From: Forficula auricularia
Taxonomy: Eukaryota; Arthropoda; Insecta; Dermaptera; Forficulidae
Direction of reading: 5' to 3'
Assembly (NCBI GenBank): GCA_024734495.1
Contig: JALMQS010000085.1
Location: forward strand, 17,492,474-17,556,473
Length of the DNA stretch: 64,000 nt
Positions 34,482 to 44,600 of the stretch are shown here, in pieces. The position numbers and the translations under genes were made by a program. The stretch's first letter is position 1. Each line of letters opens with the position of its first letter. Under the pieces are notes generated by a model, which was not told where the DNA came from, ran no database searches, and worked only from the letters and a program-made list of their open reading frames with translations.

Positions 34482-34536
34482 CCTAATTGACTGAAGATGG
34501 CCAAATAAAATTTAGGCCGAAACGTCTCATTAAAGG
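34482..34536 (+). ncRNA. Hammerhead ribozyme motif, family 1, sense to the dynein gene
   Basis: CCTAATTGA, CTGAAGA, extra T, stem II GGCC-AAAT-aaa-ATTT-GGCC with one bulge, GAA, ACGT, C, TCATTAAAGG. Stem I pairs TGA:TCA, TAA:TTA and CC:GG with small bulges. The core is intact. It lies in the intron between exons 6 and 7. Confidence 0.85.
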
Positions 34537-34945
34537 TGTTTTATTGAACCCAGTGATTCCATCTTTGGCTGATACCTCCTCCCTCATCTAGTATAGTTTC
34601 ATCACAGCCACGAACTCTTACAATAACTACATTTATATAATAAAATTAACAACTTTAATTTTTTATTAAAAATACTATGCATGGAAATTGGATGTCGACC
34701 CTATCAAGTTTTGTTTATTAATGCATTATATTACCAAAATATTAATTTCCATGGGAAACTCGATAGGTGAAAGTAGACCTAAGACACGATCTTAGACTAT
34801 TGGTGGATTTCATTATAGTATATCATTAACTATCTTTTTTGATTGACAAAATCAGTAGAATTAGAATAGTTTTATATGCGGCCCGAGGCATTTTTTTCAA
34901 ATGTGGCCCGTGAAAACCAAAAGGTTGGACACCCCTGATCTAGAC

Positions 34946-37432
34946 GTTCCGGAACTAATAAGATAAAAGTACAAACCATTTTTTCATATTTTGTGTATTT
35001 ATAATGAGAGTCCAAATGAAGAACCAGATGTTTTTAAAATTGCTATAATTCCGGTTACGCGGGCTAGGTGGCGTAGTCATATGATATCATTTCAATAGTA
35101 GCCTTCATTATTTCTGTCAGATTTAGTGGTAGATGTGGGTAAACGTACCTAATTGGGGTATTTTGTTAAAGAAAACCAAAAAAGCTTATTTAGTTTAATT
35201 TTATCTTGATTTTATAACTAGAATAGATATCTCTCGTATCAATTTTTTCGAGAGTTTGACAAAAAATATAGGGACCTAAGTATTCGATTAAATTGGGAAC
35301 AAAGGCTATGTTTAATTATGTTGTTAACCAGCTTACAGTGAAGAACTTTGAATGCTTATAGTGAAATGACAATAACGTGCCGAGTAAAATTCTTTCAAGT
35401 TCGAAGATCTATAAAACCAGGCCGCATATACTGTGCAAAAAAAATTAGAAACTTTGTTTTATTTATTATTAATATTTTCTAAAAAAATCTAAAAAGCTTA
35501 TATTTTAATCATTTGCATTTAGGTTTTGGTTTTTTCACTCTTAATAATAATTTCTAAATATTATAAAAAAAATTAGTAAGTTATTTTTATCCAGCTTTTA
35601 TGAATTCCAAATAATAGTTACACAAATTTGAAAGGAGTGAAAAATTCATTTTTTTTAGTTTAATAATTAATTAAAGCAAAGAAAATTTAAAATTTTTTTA
35701 AAAATTTAAAAATAAAAAATTCTAGGTAGGTTTCACAAAAATAAAAGACAAGATGCTTGTTTTAGCATGACTCTATATATATAGTATTTCGTAGTACGAG
35801 CCCATCTTTAGGAGTTCATAGAGAAAACTTTAATAAATGGTATATATGTACTATATAGTCATGCTAAAAAGCATCTTAATTTTTATTTTTGTCAAATCGA
35901 CTCTAGAATTTTATATTTAAATTTTTTTTTAATTTTTTAAATTTACTTTATTTAAATTTGTTTCACCAAGAACCTACACCATTCTCCCTTAAAAAATGAG
36001 TAATTATTAGCAAATGCCCTCTAGAGACTAATATTTCACATATGTTTATCTGCCAATAAAGAATAATTTCTTTAATATTACTGGTTAATAATATTTATAA
36101 ACTTTGGAACCCCAAAAACGACAACAATTTGTCATGCGATTTTTATCCACCAGTAAAGGATTCACGGCTTTGATATGTATTTCGAAAAATGAGCTGAAAA
36201 TTTTATTATTTAAAAAAAAAAGAAGATTATTCTTGTTAACATAAATTCAAAACAAATTTCATTTTTAGTGGAATTTAGTTTAATTTTCTAAAATGAGCCT
36301 GAGGATAGATAATCCATTTTCTACTCGAATGAAATTACCCTATACAACATGTTAATCCATGTCATTAAACAAATCATAAATAAATAAATAAATAAAATAA
36401 AAACACATTTAATTAAATTTAATAAAATATGTTGAATTTATAAATAAATAAAGTAAAAATATTTCACCATAATATATATATGATAATCACATTGGTATAT
36501 GATAAATAAATATCTAGATATTATTTTATATTTTTGCTCTGTTTTTGACGATGATTTATATATATATATATGTTAACGTTAGGTTAACGCGAAAGTTAAA
36601 ACTTTTTTATCAGGTCATATATATATATATATATACGTATATATATTTAGGTGCATTGAAAAAATTCGAAAAGAACATATTTATTAATTTATTCATACTA
36701 GGGAGATAATTTTATTATTGTTATTAATATATATTTGATCTAGTTAGGTTTTTTTAACATTATACTGTTATTTATCAAAGACAGGAACAAAAATTCATAA
36801 ATTTTACCTCAGTCTAATAAAATTAAAAAAAATTTAAGATTCATGTGATTTTTAATATAAAAAATATCCTTAAATCTATTAGACCAGTAAAAGAAAAAAA
36901 TTGAACAAATGAAATTCTATTTTTATGATTAAATTAAAAAAAGATTTTATATCTTCTTCTTAATTAAAATATTTTTGTTTACTTGAGTTCTATAGTTTCG
37001 AAAATTCGTCTTCATCTTAAAAGTAATATAAATATTTTTCATAGATATTAAATACAAGCTGCATACCGGCCCTTCTGCATTTGGATATTTAATAGACTAA
37101 AATTTTTATTAGATAACGATATAATTATTTATAATAAATTAATAATGAAGACAAGAGCTTTAAAAAATACTTATTCATCAAATAAATAACGACCAGGAGC
37201 CGATCATGTGACGCTTTTACTCGTTACCAGCAGTGGCGGATCTAAGTTTTTCAAGGTCTAGGGCTTGAAGCCCAATAGGGTCCAATTTTTTTGTAATATT
37301 AAGAATATTTAAATTGGGGTTTAAAATTCATTTTATATAACATCAAAATCAGAGTTCTATTATATTTATTTATGAAATGGTGTTGAATATCAACATTTCA
37401 TATTATTATTGTTCAGTTCCATAATCAATATT
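34946..37432. other. AT-rich intron; family-3 relic near 35690-35995
   Basis: 'aggtaggtttcacaaaaataa' and 'tttcaccaagaaccta' mark a family-3 copy. Its centre on the minus strand has lost CTGATGA and only resembles a hammerhead. TA runs occur near 36560 and 36614-36650. A CAGTGGCGGATCTAAG end near 37233 resembles a hAT-like terminus without partner. Confidence 0.45.
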
Positions 37433-37487
37433 AGATGTAACAAATCAGATGAAAAAAAAAATTAAACACCGTGTTAAATCATACGAC

Positions 37488-37532
37488 CAATCGCAACGTT
37501 TCGCTAATTTATTGTAGCTTCATCAGACTATA
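37488..37532 (-). ncRNA. Hammerhead ribozyme motif, family 1
   Basis: Minus strand: CTGATGA, extra A, stem II GCTA-caataaat-TAGC, GAA, ACGT, then T as the cleavage base (allowed). Stem I is short and imperfect (U-G, G-C, mismatch, U-A, A-U). The core is intact. Confidence 0.7.
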
Positions 37533-37761
37533 TACAAAAAATGAAAACAATTGATTCACTCACAATCATTAAAATTAACCCAGACATTATATTATGTAAA
37601 CTATAATATTCTTGATAGGTGAATTAATTGTTATTATTATTATTTGATTTGTCAATAATTTTCGCTTTATAGTTTTTAAAAACATGTAATGCTCAGTCCG
37701 ACAGGGAGCGTTGAGGTCGTCAGTGTGTTATTTTTTGACTGGACTGTACATGGAGTTTATA

Positions 37762-38707
37762 TAGGGTCCGCCATCTAACGTTTTTTTACTTTATTTCAAC
37801 TAGTGCTTATTTCGTGAATGGTAATACTTAGCTCATGTTTGATTTGACAGATAATTAGTTTTATCCTTCCGCTGAACGAATATGGTTGTGTATACGCTTG
37901 AACAACGCTGGGAAATATTGCGACATTACTTCGCTAATTGGGCCTGCGATCGACTTACAGAAGATGCCGATTTTGCCCAAAAAATCATCTTTTCAGATGC
38001 TCATTTTGATCTTGGCGGGTATGTAAACAAGCAAAATTGTCGCATTTGGGACACAGAAAACCCGCACGCATACATTGAAAAGCCGACGCACCCAAAATGA
38101 GTCACTGTTTGGTGCGGATTTTGGTCCAAAGGTATAATTGGGCCATTTATCTTCGAAAATGAGCAAGGAGTGGCCGTTACAGTCAATGGCGATCGTTATC
38201 GGGCCATGTTGAACGAATTTTTGTTCACAAAAATTGTATAGGAGGATATTGGCAACATTTGGTTTCAACAGGACGGCGCTACGTGCCACACAGTCGAAGC
38301 TACACTCGATGTTTTGCGCCCTGTTTTTGAAGATCGCATTATCAGTCGCAGAGCTGATGTCGTTTGACCACCTCGGAGCTGCGATTTGTCACCGTTGGAC
38401 TATTGTTTGTGGGGTGCCGTCAAAGATAAGTGTTACGCCGACAAGCCAGAGACAATTGACGCTTTAAAGGACAATATTCTTGAAGCCATTGGTGAAATGA
38501 CAGGGCTGCACACAATCGACAATGTGCTTAAAAATTGGACCGATCGTGTAGACTACTGCATGGCCAGCCGAGGCAGCCATTTGAATGAAATTATTTTCCA
38601 TTATTAACCGGAAGGATTATACTTTTCAAATAAAAATAAGAAATTTGAGAAAATATTCAGTAGTTTTTTTTATAGCATTTAAAAAAAAAGTTATTTGGTG
38701 GACCCTA
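37762..38707 (+). mobile_element. Tc1/mariner-type transposon, defective
   Basis: TAGGGTCCGCCATCTAACGT at the left faces its near-inverse ending GGTGGACCCTA at the right, with TA at both flanks. The same host repeat at 49072-49350 lacks the insertion. It encodes a broken transposase (37882-38607). Confidence 0.88.
37882..38610 (+). pseudogene. Tc1/mariner transposase pseudogene
   Basis: One frame runs from MVVYTLEQRWEILRHYF to HLNEIIFHY and the natural stop at 38608-38610. Most of the N-terminal DNA-binding region is deleted right after HYF. Three in-frame stops are present (TGA 38098, TAG 38239, TGA 38365). Catalytic Asp candidates are visible in FSDAHF, WFQQDGATCH and SCDLSPLDY, the third falling 37 positions after the second. 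The element therefore cannot move itself. Confidence 0.88.
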
Positions 38708-38709
38708 TA

Positions 38710-38850
38710 TAAGCCTGACCGACTCGTGATTGGCTCAGTTAACTTCTATAATCGGAGTGGGTGCCCATACTTGCTAACGATCACAGAATGGAAGTCGATC
38801 GAAACGTCGTAGTTATATTGTATTATTTGTTTCAATAAATAATTTATAAT
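38710..38850 (+). repeat. Right part of the dispersed repeat split by the mariner
   Basis: With 37622-37760 it parallels 49072-49350 ('ccgacaggg', 'actggactgtacatggag', 'tatataagcctgaccga'). It ends with GATCGAAACGTCGTAG, which looks like the 3' half of a family-1 hammerhead, but no CTGANGA precedes it. TATATAAG could be a TATA box. Confidence 0.6.
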
Positions 38851-39082
38851 TAATTATGTGTGATTTAAATAAAAATTCAAATTTTAATCGGACATATATT
38901 TACCTTGACTCAAATTACCTTAAAACAGTGTCATTTAATTTTTTCTCTTGCCAATTAGAATGCATATACCAATAACAATCAATTGAATATATATATGTTA
39001 CACCATTTTTTGTTTAGAGTAACAATGGAACCAGACAGACCAAACCGTACACCTTCAACTGATTAAAAAAGTTATAAAAATA

Positions 39083-39120
39083 CTGATGAAGCTACAATAA
39101 ATTATCGAAACGTTGGCATT
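39083..39120 (+). ncRNA. Hammerhead ribozyme motif, family 1, 225 bp upstream of exon 7
   Basis: CTGATGA, extra A, stem II GCTA...TATC with one mismatch, GAA, ACGT, T. Stem I near the core pairs poorly. Core bases are intact but the fold is weaker than the opposite arm's copy. Confidence 0.6.
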
Positions 39121-39344
39121 GGTCGTATGATTTAACACGGTGTTTAATTGTTTCTTTTTTCCTCTGATTTGTTACATCTAATTACATATTATTTAAATAA
39201 TTGAACAGTGAAAGTTAAATAAATTCAATAATTTTGATTGCTAATTCTCCAGATCGATATATTATTTCTTTATTATTTTAAACTTAAAGATAATATATAA
39301 TAATACCTAAAATATAATATAATAAATCTTTTTTCTTTTTCTAG

Positions 39345-39483
39345 TTTTTTAAAGCAGGGCAGCACTCTGCCAGGTGACGTCCTCCTTGTCACCGCTTTCA
39401 TCTCTTATGTCGGCTGCTTCACAAAACAATATCGAATCGATTTGCTCAAAAAGAATTGGCTGCCATTTCTTAAATCGCTTGAG
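39345..39483 (+). CDS. Dhc93AB-like (DNAH9/11/17 group): Dynein heavy chain exon 7: end of coiled coil 2 and AAA5 entry
   Basis: It completes the Asn codon, then encodes 46 residues: FLKQGSTLPGDVLLVTAFIS, then YVGCFTKQYRIDLLKKNWLP and FLKSLE. QGSTLPGDVLL-x-TAFISY is the conserved start of the AAA5 module in this clade. The acceptor is TTTTCTAG and the donor GTAAAA, phase 0. The antisense ORF over this exon is a shadow. Confidence 0.95.
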
Positions 39484-39837
39484 GTAAAACCAGACATCTG
39501 TTTTTTTATCTTGAAAGAAAAAGTTGGCTTTCATTCATTCATAAATCTGAATATGTGTAAAAAAGTCTAGTAGTAGAAAAATTGATAACGGGGAAATCAA
39601 GAAAAACAAGTAGACTGGATAGGAGTGATGAGAAAAGAAGTTTAACATATAAAGAAAAATATTTTACATTATTCATATCGATCTCCATTTTACTGGCGTT
39701 TTATTTAAATTTTCTCCCCTTTTTTATGATTAGTAGATTACACAACTTCTTGAACAAGACTTGTGACATAATATGACTGTAGGCGTTTTATTTATTTATG
39801 AACTTTATCTGTGGGTAAATCAGTGTAAATTATTGTA

Positions 39838-40104
39838 GGAGCCAGTGGCCAACTTTTCTTTTTGGTTGGGCAACACCCGGCAGGAAAATTTGGAGTGTGA
39901 GGTTTGAGGTGACCATCAAAAATATGCATTTATTAAGATTTTTGTATAATTTAGATATTCTTTTTTAATCGTTTTACTTTTTTTTTTTATTTTATCAGCT
40001 CGGTTTTTCAATATTTTTTATTATCAATTTAGCAGGTTGGGCGAGAACAATTCAGGTCGGGCGCTCGCTCAACCCCGCCCACTCCTGGCGCCGCCACTCC
40101 TAAT
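39838..40104. mobile_element. Candidate small hAT-like element
   Basis: The left GGAGCCAGTGGCCAAC and right GGCGCCGCCACTCC are rough inverses. The right end (CAGTGGCGGCGCC type on the minus strand) is like common hAT termini. The target duplication is unclear. Confidence 0.35.
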
Positions 40105-40207
40105 TAAAAAACTAGGAAATGAGCTCATACGAGATGCCCGTCAAATTTTAAATATTATGAAATAATTTGTAACAGGAATAAGTAGTAGGGAATTGGATAA
40201 AATTAAA

Positions 40208-40412
40208 AAACAGTATTTTATTAAGGAGGGTCGGGTAGGCTAGGGGTTGGCATGTTAGCCTGCTAACCAAGTCGATCCGGGTTCGAATACGACTCGAGGC
40301 ATCCGGCTAAAACCTGACCCCGGGAGGTAGAGTCAAGTTTAAAAAAATGAAATAATTACTATCATAAATTGGCTTATGGCTAGAAAGGCCGAAAAGCCAA
40401 AAAAAATTATGT
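40208..40412 (+). mobile_element. tRNA-derived SINE, family 1, plus strand
   Basis: The head has B box GGGTTCGAATAC (40279-40290). The body contains 'actcgaggcatccggctaaa' and 'cttatggctagaaaggccga', followed by an A-rich tail. Same family as 4388-4574. Confidence 0.8.
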
Positions 40413-41105
40413 CAATTTATTTTGACTTCCTCAGTGGCTCATTTTATAACCTGTTGTCATCAAACATTATCAGTGATTAATTTGAGCCAGGAATATGTTA
40501 AAGAAAGATTAATGATATTTGTCTTATAGTGAAATTGTTTTTTGACAAAGAGTGATAAAATGACCCAGTGAGGAAGTCAAAATAAATTATCGAAAAATCT
40601 GGCCCATTTAATAAAAAACTCTGTGTTTTTAATTTTATTCAATTCTCTACTATTCCTTTACAAATTTACTATGAATTCGAATGATGCAACATTATGAAAA
40701 ATATTAATTTAACAAGAACGCCTGTATGGTAGGCTAGTACTATCCAGAGGCGTCGTATAGGTTGCGTAGATACAGGCGGACAGCTTTTCTAGCCTATTCT
40801 TTACGTAAACTTTAACTCGAAGTCTAATTTTATTTCTTTCATCAAAAATAAGGTTAGGTTATTTCAAAACTTTAAGGATAAGTTAAATTATCTCTTTTTA
40901 TCTCTCAAAAAAAGTTTTTTCAATCAAAACTTCAACTCGACAGTTTATTTTATTTCTCTCTCAAAAAATATATCAGATTACTTTTAATAAAGTAATTACT
41001 ATAACTCTAATATTAAGTATATTTCTTTCGAAAAATAATTCTTGAACTCAAAGCATATACTTATTTATATTGAAAATTAAAGTCTTATTTAATTAAGACT
41101 AATTA

Positions 41106-41469
41106 CGGTAAAACCTCGTTTATCCGGACCTCAGGATTATCCGGACATTTTTATTTTAATAATGTTAGTTCTGAAAGCAGGAATGTAATTATAATTTCAC
41201 CGAAAATTCGCTTTAATTTTTATATTTTTATATTGACGAAATCGGAACTTTGAACTGAAATGATATGAAATGTTATTTTATTTTTTTAACGTATGTATGT
41301 ATTTTTTTAAACAATTCTATGTAATTTTGGTATAAACATTTTTTTTATCGTAATAAATTCAAATTCACTTATTTGAGGATTGATTTTTTTAATTACCCAT
41401 ATATCTGGATTATCCGGTTATCCGGTTTGGCTTTGATCCTAGTTAGTCCGGATAAACGAGGTTCTACTG
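41106..41469. mobile_element. Tigger/pogo-like MITE
   Basis: CGGTAAAACCTCGTTTATCC at the left and its inverse form (GGATAAACGAGGTTCTACTG) at the right, TA before the left end. 'attatccgg' blocks occur subterminally. 364 bp, non-coding. Confidence 0.8.
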
Positions 41470-41610
41470 GACCTATAAATAAAGTGTCCTTATTACTCTC
41501 ACTTGTAAAAATACAAAGAAATATTATTTAATCAAGTAATTAGCTTTAATGCTCTATATTGTTTTCAAAAAAGAAAAAGTTAGGTTATTTTTAATCAAGA
41601 CTTGAAACTC

Positions 41611-41812
41611 TAAGGGCCAGTTTTTTGTCGGTTGTTAAAGTCTTTGTAAAAGTTCACAAAGGGTAAAACCTTAGAATTCACCTTGTGCCCGGCCGGATGG
41701 CAAATCAGATGACACACGTTCATCTGATTGGCCATCCCGTGAGTTCTAAGGTTTTACACTTTGTCAACTTTTACAAAGACTTTATCAACCGACATACAAC
41801 TGGCCCTAAGGA
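41611..41812. mobile_element. Foldback MITE AGGGCCAGTT, copy 2
   Basis: Same near-palindrome as 32281-32491, including 'cttgtgcccggccggatgg' and 'aagtctttgtaaaagtt'. Confidence 0.8.
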
Positions 41813-42239
41813 TATGTTTTTTCTCTTTAACATTAGAAAAAATGTACCTACTATTAAATGAGTTAAAATATTTACGATGTAAATTGAATGTTTGGGATTC
41901 TCGGTATATTTCTAGTTCCTTTTAAATTGCTGAGACACAAAACAGGCAAATAACTGGGTAGCATCTTTAGAGTTAAGGAGTCTCAGGTAGATAGGTATGT
42001 AGAAACTTCTAGACTAATGAGTTGAGGTGTCCATCAACCATACTCTTATATTTTCTAATTATCTTCCCCTAGTTTGTCCCTTTTCAGAGTTTGTGTATAA
42101 TTTCGTTCTGTCACAAACTACGAAATGTTTGTCTAACTTGTGATTGATATTGTAAGTTCGAATTACTTGTTACTTAGAGTTTGATTGTGCGAGCCCAGAT
42201 CGGCTTATTACATAAGTAGCTTTTGATCTTTTTTTGCAG

Positions 42240-42404
42240 CCCACAGTGCCCATTACTGAGGATTTAGACCCGCTGTCTCTTTTGACGGACGATGCCCAGA
42301 TTGCTCGCTGGAATAACGAGGGTCTGCCTAGCGATCGGATGTCGACGGAAAACGCAACTATTCTTGCAAACTCGGACAGATGGCCACTCATGATTGACCC
42401 TCAG
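42240..42404 (+). CDS. Dhc93AB-like (DNAH9/11/17 group): Dynein heavy chain exon 8: AAA5 region
   Basis: Fifty-five residues: [20 protein letters not shown], then [20 protein letters not shown] and [15 protein letters not shown]. The conserved run [19 protein letters not shown] and the RWPL-x-IDPQ motif belong to AAA5 of axonemal dyneins. The acceptor is TTTTTGCAG and the donor GTAAGT, phase 0. Beyond it comes the longest intron (13,553 bp). Confidence 0.96.
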
Positions 42405-42766
42405 GTAAGTCACTTCCCTGTCACTTAATCAGTGGATATATCAAGTCTAAATTGTCATGAGATAACGAGGGAATTAGGAATATCTCAAGGGTTCTGTTTA
42501 ATAGGAAACTTTGACTTCAACTAATTGAAAGTTATCTGATTTGAAGAAGGGTTTCTCTTTGAAGTGTTGAGGGGAAACAAATTGATAAGCTTAGGCTAGT
42601 ATTTGATTTCATATAGCCTTACGATTTGTCTATAGAAAATAATTTAAATTAAATTTGTTTATCGTAAAGTGGATTAATATAAAATATTGTTATTTGTAAA
42701 GAGTGTTTTTTTAGAGGTTCACAAATTAAATTTAAAATAAAACAAACAAATTTATTTTTAATATCA

Positions 42767-43191
42767 ATGAAACTGGCTTTATTGGAAAGATAGTTTTATA
42801 CCATAAATGTTTTGAATATGATTTCGGCCATGTGGCCGCTGCGGCTTGCTCATAGATGGCGAAATCTGGATTTCCATTTTTCACACATTTTTCTCAGCAA
42901 TTGAGGCCGTGTTTCGCCAATAATTCGCCGAATGTTGTGTTCCAAGTGTTCAATCATCTCTGGTTTATCGGCGTAGACAATTGATTTGACATATCCCCAA
43001 AGCCGATAAACCAGAGACAATTGAAGACTTGGAACACAACATTCGGTGAATTTTTGGCAAAATTCGGCCGCAATTGCTGCGAAAATTGGAAATCCAGTTG
43101 CGCAATCTATGAGCCAGCCGCGGCGCCCACATTGCCGAAATCATATTCAAACATAAATGGCATAAAATTATCTTTCCAATAAAGCCATTTT
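42767..43191. repeat. Foldback of two head-to-head mariner-like transposase 3' ends
   Basis: The left arm (minus strand) reads WGYVKSIVYADKPEMIEHLE then HNIRRIIGETRPQLLRKMCE and ends AEIIFK. The right arm (plus, from 43003) encodes the same C-terminal segment with stops and deletions (ETIEDLEHNIR, RPQLLRK, AEIIFK). Both are the C-terminal end of a Tc1/mariner-type transposase. The outer ends 'gctttattggaaagata' and its inverse form the termini. The 81-codon ORF over the right arm is antisense noise. Confidence 0.82.
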
Positions 43192-43198
43192 CATTCAT

Positions 43199-43308
43199 TG
43201 AAGGAGACAATAAAAGAGTGTGTCTTCTGCTGGAATTATAAATTTTATTTATTTATAACGAGACTATAGTTTCGAGGGCTTTGCCCTCTTCATCAGTCTA
43301 TTACAATG
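43199..43308 (-). mobile_element. Minimal hammerhead family-2 element, 110 bp
   Basis: Flanked by an exact 11-bp duplication TTTTCATTCAT (43188-43198, 43309-43319). The minus strand starts about 12 bases before the ribozyme core and ends TGTCTCCTTCA. It is the cleanest full insertion of the family and sits at the edge of the mariner-derived foldback. Confidence 0.85.
43253..43306 (-). ncRNA. Hammerhead ribozyme motif, family 2
   Basis: Minus strand: TTGTAATAGA, CTGATGA, extra A, stem II GAGGGC-aaa-GCCCTC, GAA, ACTATAGT, C, TCGTTATAA. Core and palindrome are identical to 19778-19831. Confidence 0.87.
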
Positions 43309-43355
43309 TTTTCATTCATATTAAAAATATTTTTCTTTGTTTTATTTTAATTTAA

Positions 43356-43859
43356 GGTAGTTCTTTCGCGACATTCCACACAAAATGTTTTGGCCTCATA
43401 ACCACTCTATACACATGAACGCTACTAAAATCTTAAGTTGTTTTTTTAACGTGACTGTACTTCTCACACTACTATATCCTTTTTATGAATGGATCGTTTC
43501 CAAGCGATTGTTCTTATATCCTCTCCAGTAAAAATAATCGCCCAAATATATTATTTTTTCTTTATTTTTTATCAAAAGGGTAAATAATACGGATTTTTTT
43601 CAAGTTACTCCGAATATTTTATTCTAACAAATATTAGTTTTCTATCAAGATGGTGATAGTCCTTCAATGAAAAAAAATAAAATAATGATCATTTTCCTAC
43701 CATTTCCCAATCTATCATATATAAAAAATTCATTTTTAATTAGAATTATTTCATGTTTGGTGAGGTAAATCGTCTTCAAATTTCAACAGTGTGTTTATTA
43801 TGACTTATATTCCAAGTTTCGAAGACTTCTTGAATTTTTGCATTTGTGAAAGACTTACC
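43356..43859. mobile_element. TTAA-targeting non-autonomous transposon, copy 1
   Basis: Ends GGTAGTTCTTTC and GAAAGACTTACC with TTAA on both sides (43352-43355, 43860-43863). 504 bp without ORF of known type. TTAA targets are used by piggyBac and Kolobok elements; the end sequence does not decide between them. Copy 2 is at 56389-58412. Confidence 0.82.
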
Positions 43860-43864
43860 TTAAA

Positions 43865-44067
43865 TGAAATTATATAAAAATAATAAAAATAAATACATTT
43901 CATACTTTCTGTTAAATTCCGCAAACTTTTTTCTATATAAATAATTGAGACTAAAAAGTAAAAAAATAAATTATATTTAAAAAAACTAAAAACCACGCTT
44001 CTAAAAAGTACAAAATAATATACATAATAATCAAAAAGCGTGGGCCACTTTGTCGAAATTAATTAAA
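43865..44067 (+). repeat. Copy of the repeat at 4784-4988
   Basis: Near-identical 200-bp segment in the same orientation, without the foldback arm. Confidence 0.7.
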
Positions 44068-44600
44068 AGTACATGTTTCTGTAGAGTTACAAATTTTTTG
44101 AATCATTACTTTGGCCGGAATAAAAAATTGATTGTTCAATGCCAAAAACCCCATGTTATTTAGATGGGAAACTTAATCGCTGTGTAGCAGCACTAGGTTA
44201 AAATTGAGCTAGAGCCTTGAAACTTGGTGGAAATCTTTTTTTATTTATTTCTAACCATAGGAGCCTCTGTCAGCGTAAATATTCGAAAATATCCAAAATA
44301 AGGAGCACCCTACTATAGGTCTATTATAAAAAAAGGCTTTCAGTTTGTTTGTTTTCAAAATAAGTATTCCAATCGAGAATTATATGTTTGTTGATGGATA
44401 TGTAATATAATATTATGGTTGAAAAGTTGAAATTAAAAGAAAACATTCGGCATGCAACGAAAATATTTTTAAAAAGAATACAGTAAGGTTTTATTTGATC
44501 TATCACCTCCTACTATTCCTTCACATTTAGAAAATTGGGGAGGGGGTGTTTTCAAAGAGGGATAGGTCATAGGTGAAAGTCCTGTGGCGTACATACACCA

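Larger units (their letters stand above)
33993..34595. repeat. 603-bp family-1 foldback with hammerheads in both arms
   Basis: The arms (about 33993-34252 and 34335-34595) are nearly identical inverted copies around a loop of about 80 bp. The outer ends are TATACTAGATGAGGG and its inverse. Each arm carries a hammerhead pointing toward its own outer end. Confidence 0.9.
32989..34937. mobile_element. hAT-type element with exact 8-bp duplication
   Basis: Ends CAGGGCTGTCCAACC and GGTTGGACACCCCTG are classic hAT termini with GCGGCCC subterminal repeats, flanked by ATCTAGAC on both sides (32981-32988, 34938-34945). No transposase remains. The interior is occupied by an inverted repeat (about 33645-33770 against 34675-34790), which encloses the hammerhead foldback 33993-34595. 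Confidence 0.92.
37433..39180. repeat. Outer inverted pair with hammerheads enclosing a nested repeat and mariner
   Basis: 'atgtaacaaatcaga' to 'gaccaatcgcaacg' (37433-37530) is inverted at 39083-39178. Each arm has a hammerhead. Between them lies another dispersed repeat (37622-37760 and 38710-38850), itself split by a mariner transposon. Confidence 0.8.

Noticed and set aside
42965..43210. 81-codon ORF, minus strand
   Set aside because: Antisense to the right arm of the mariner-derived palindrome.
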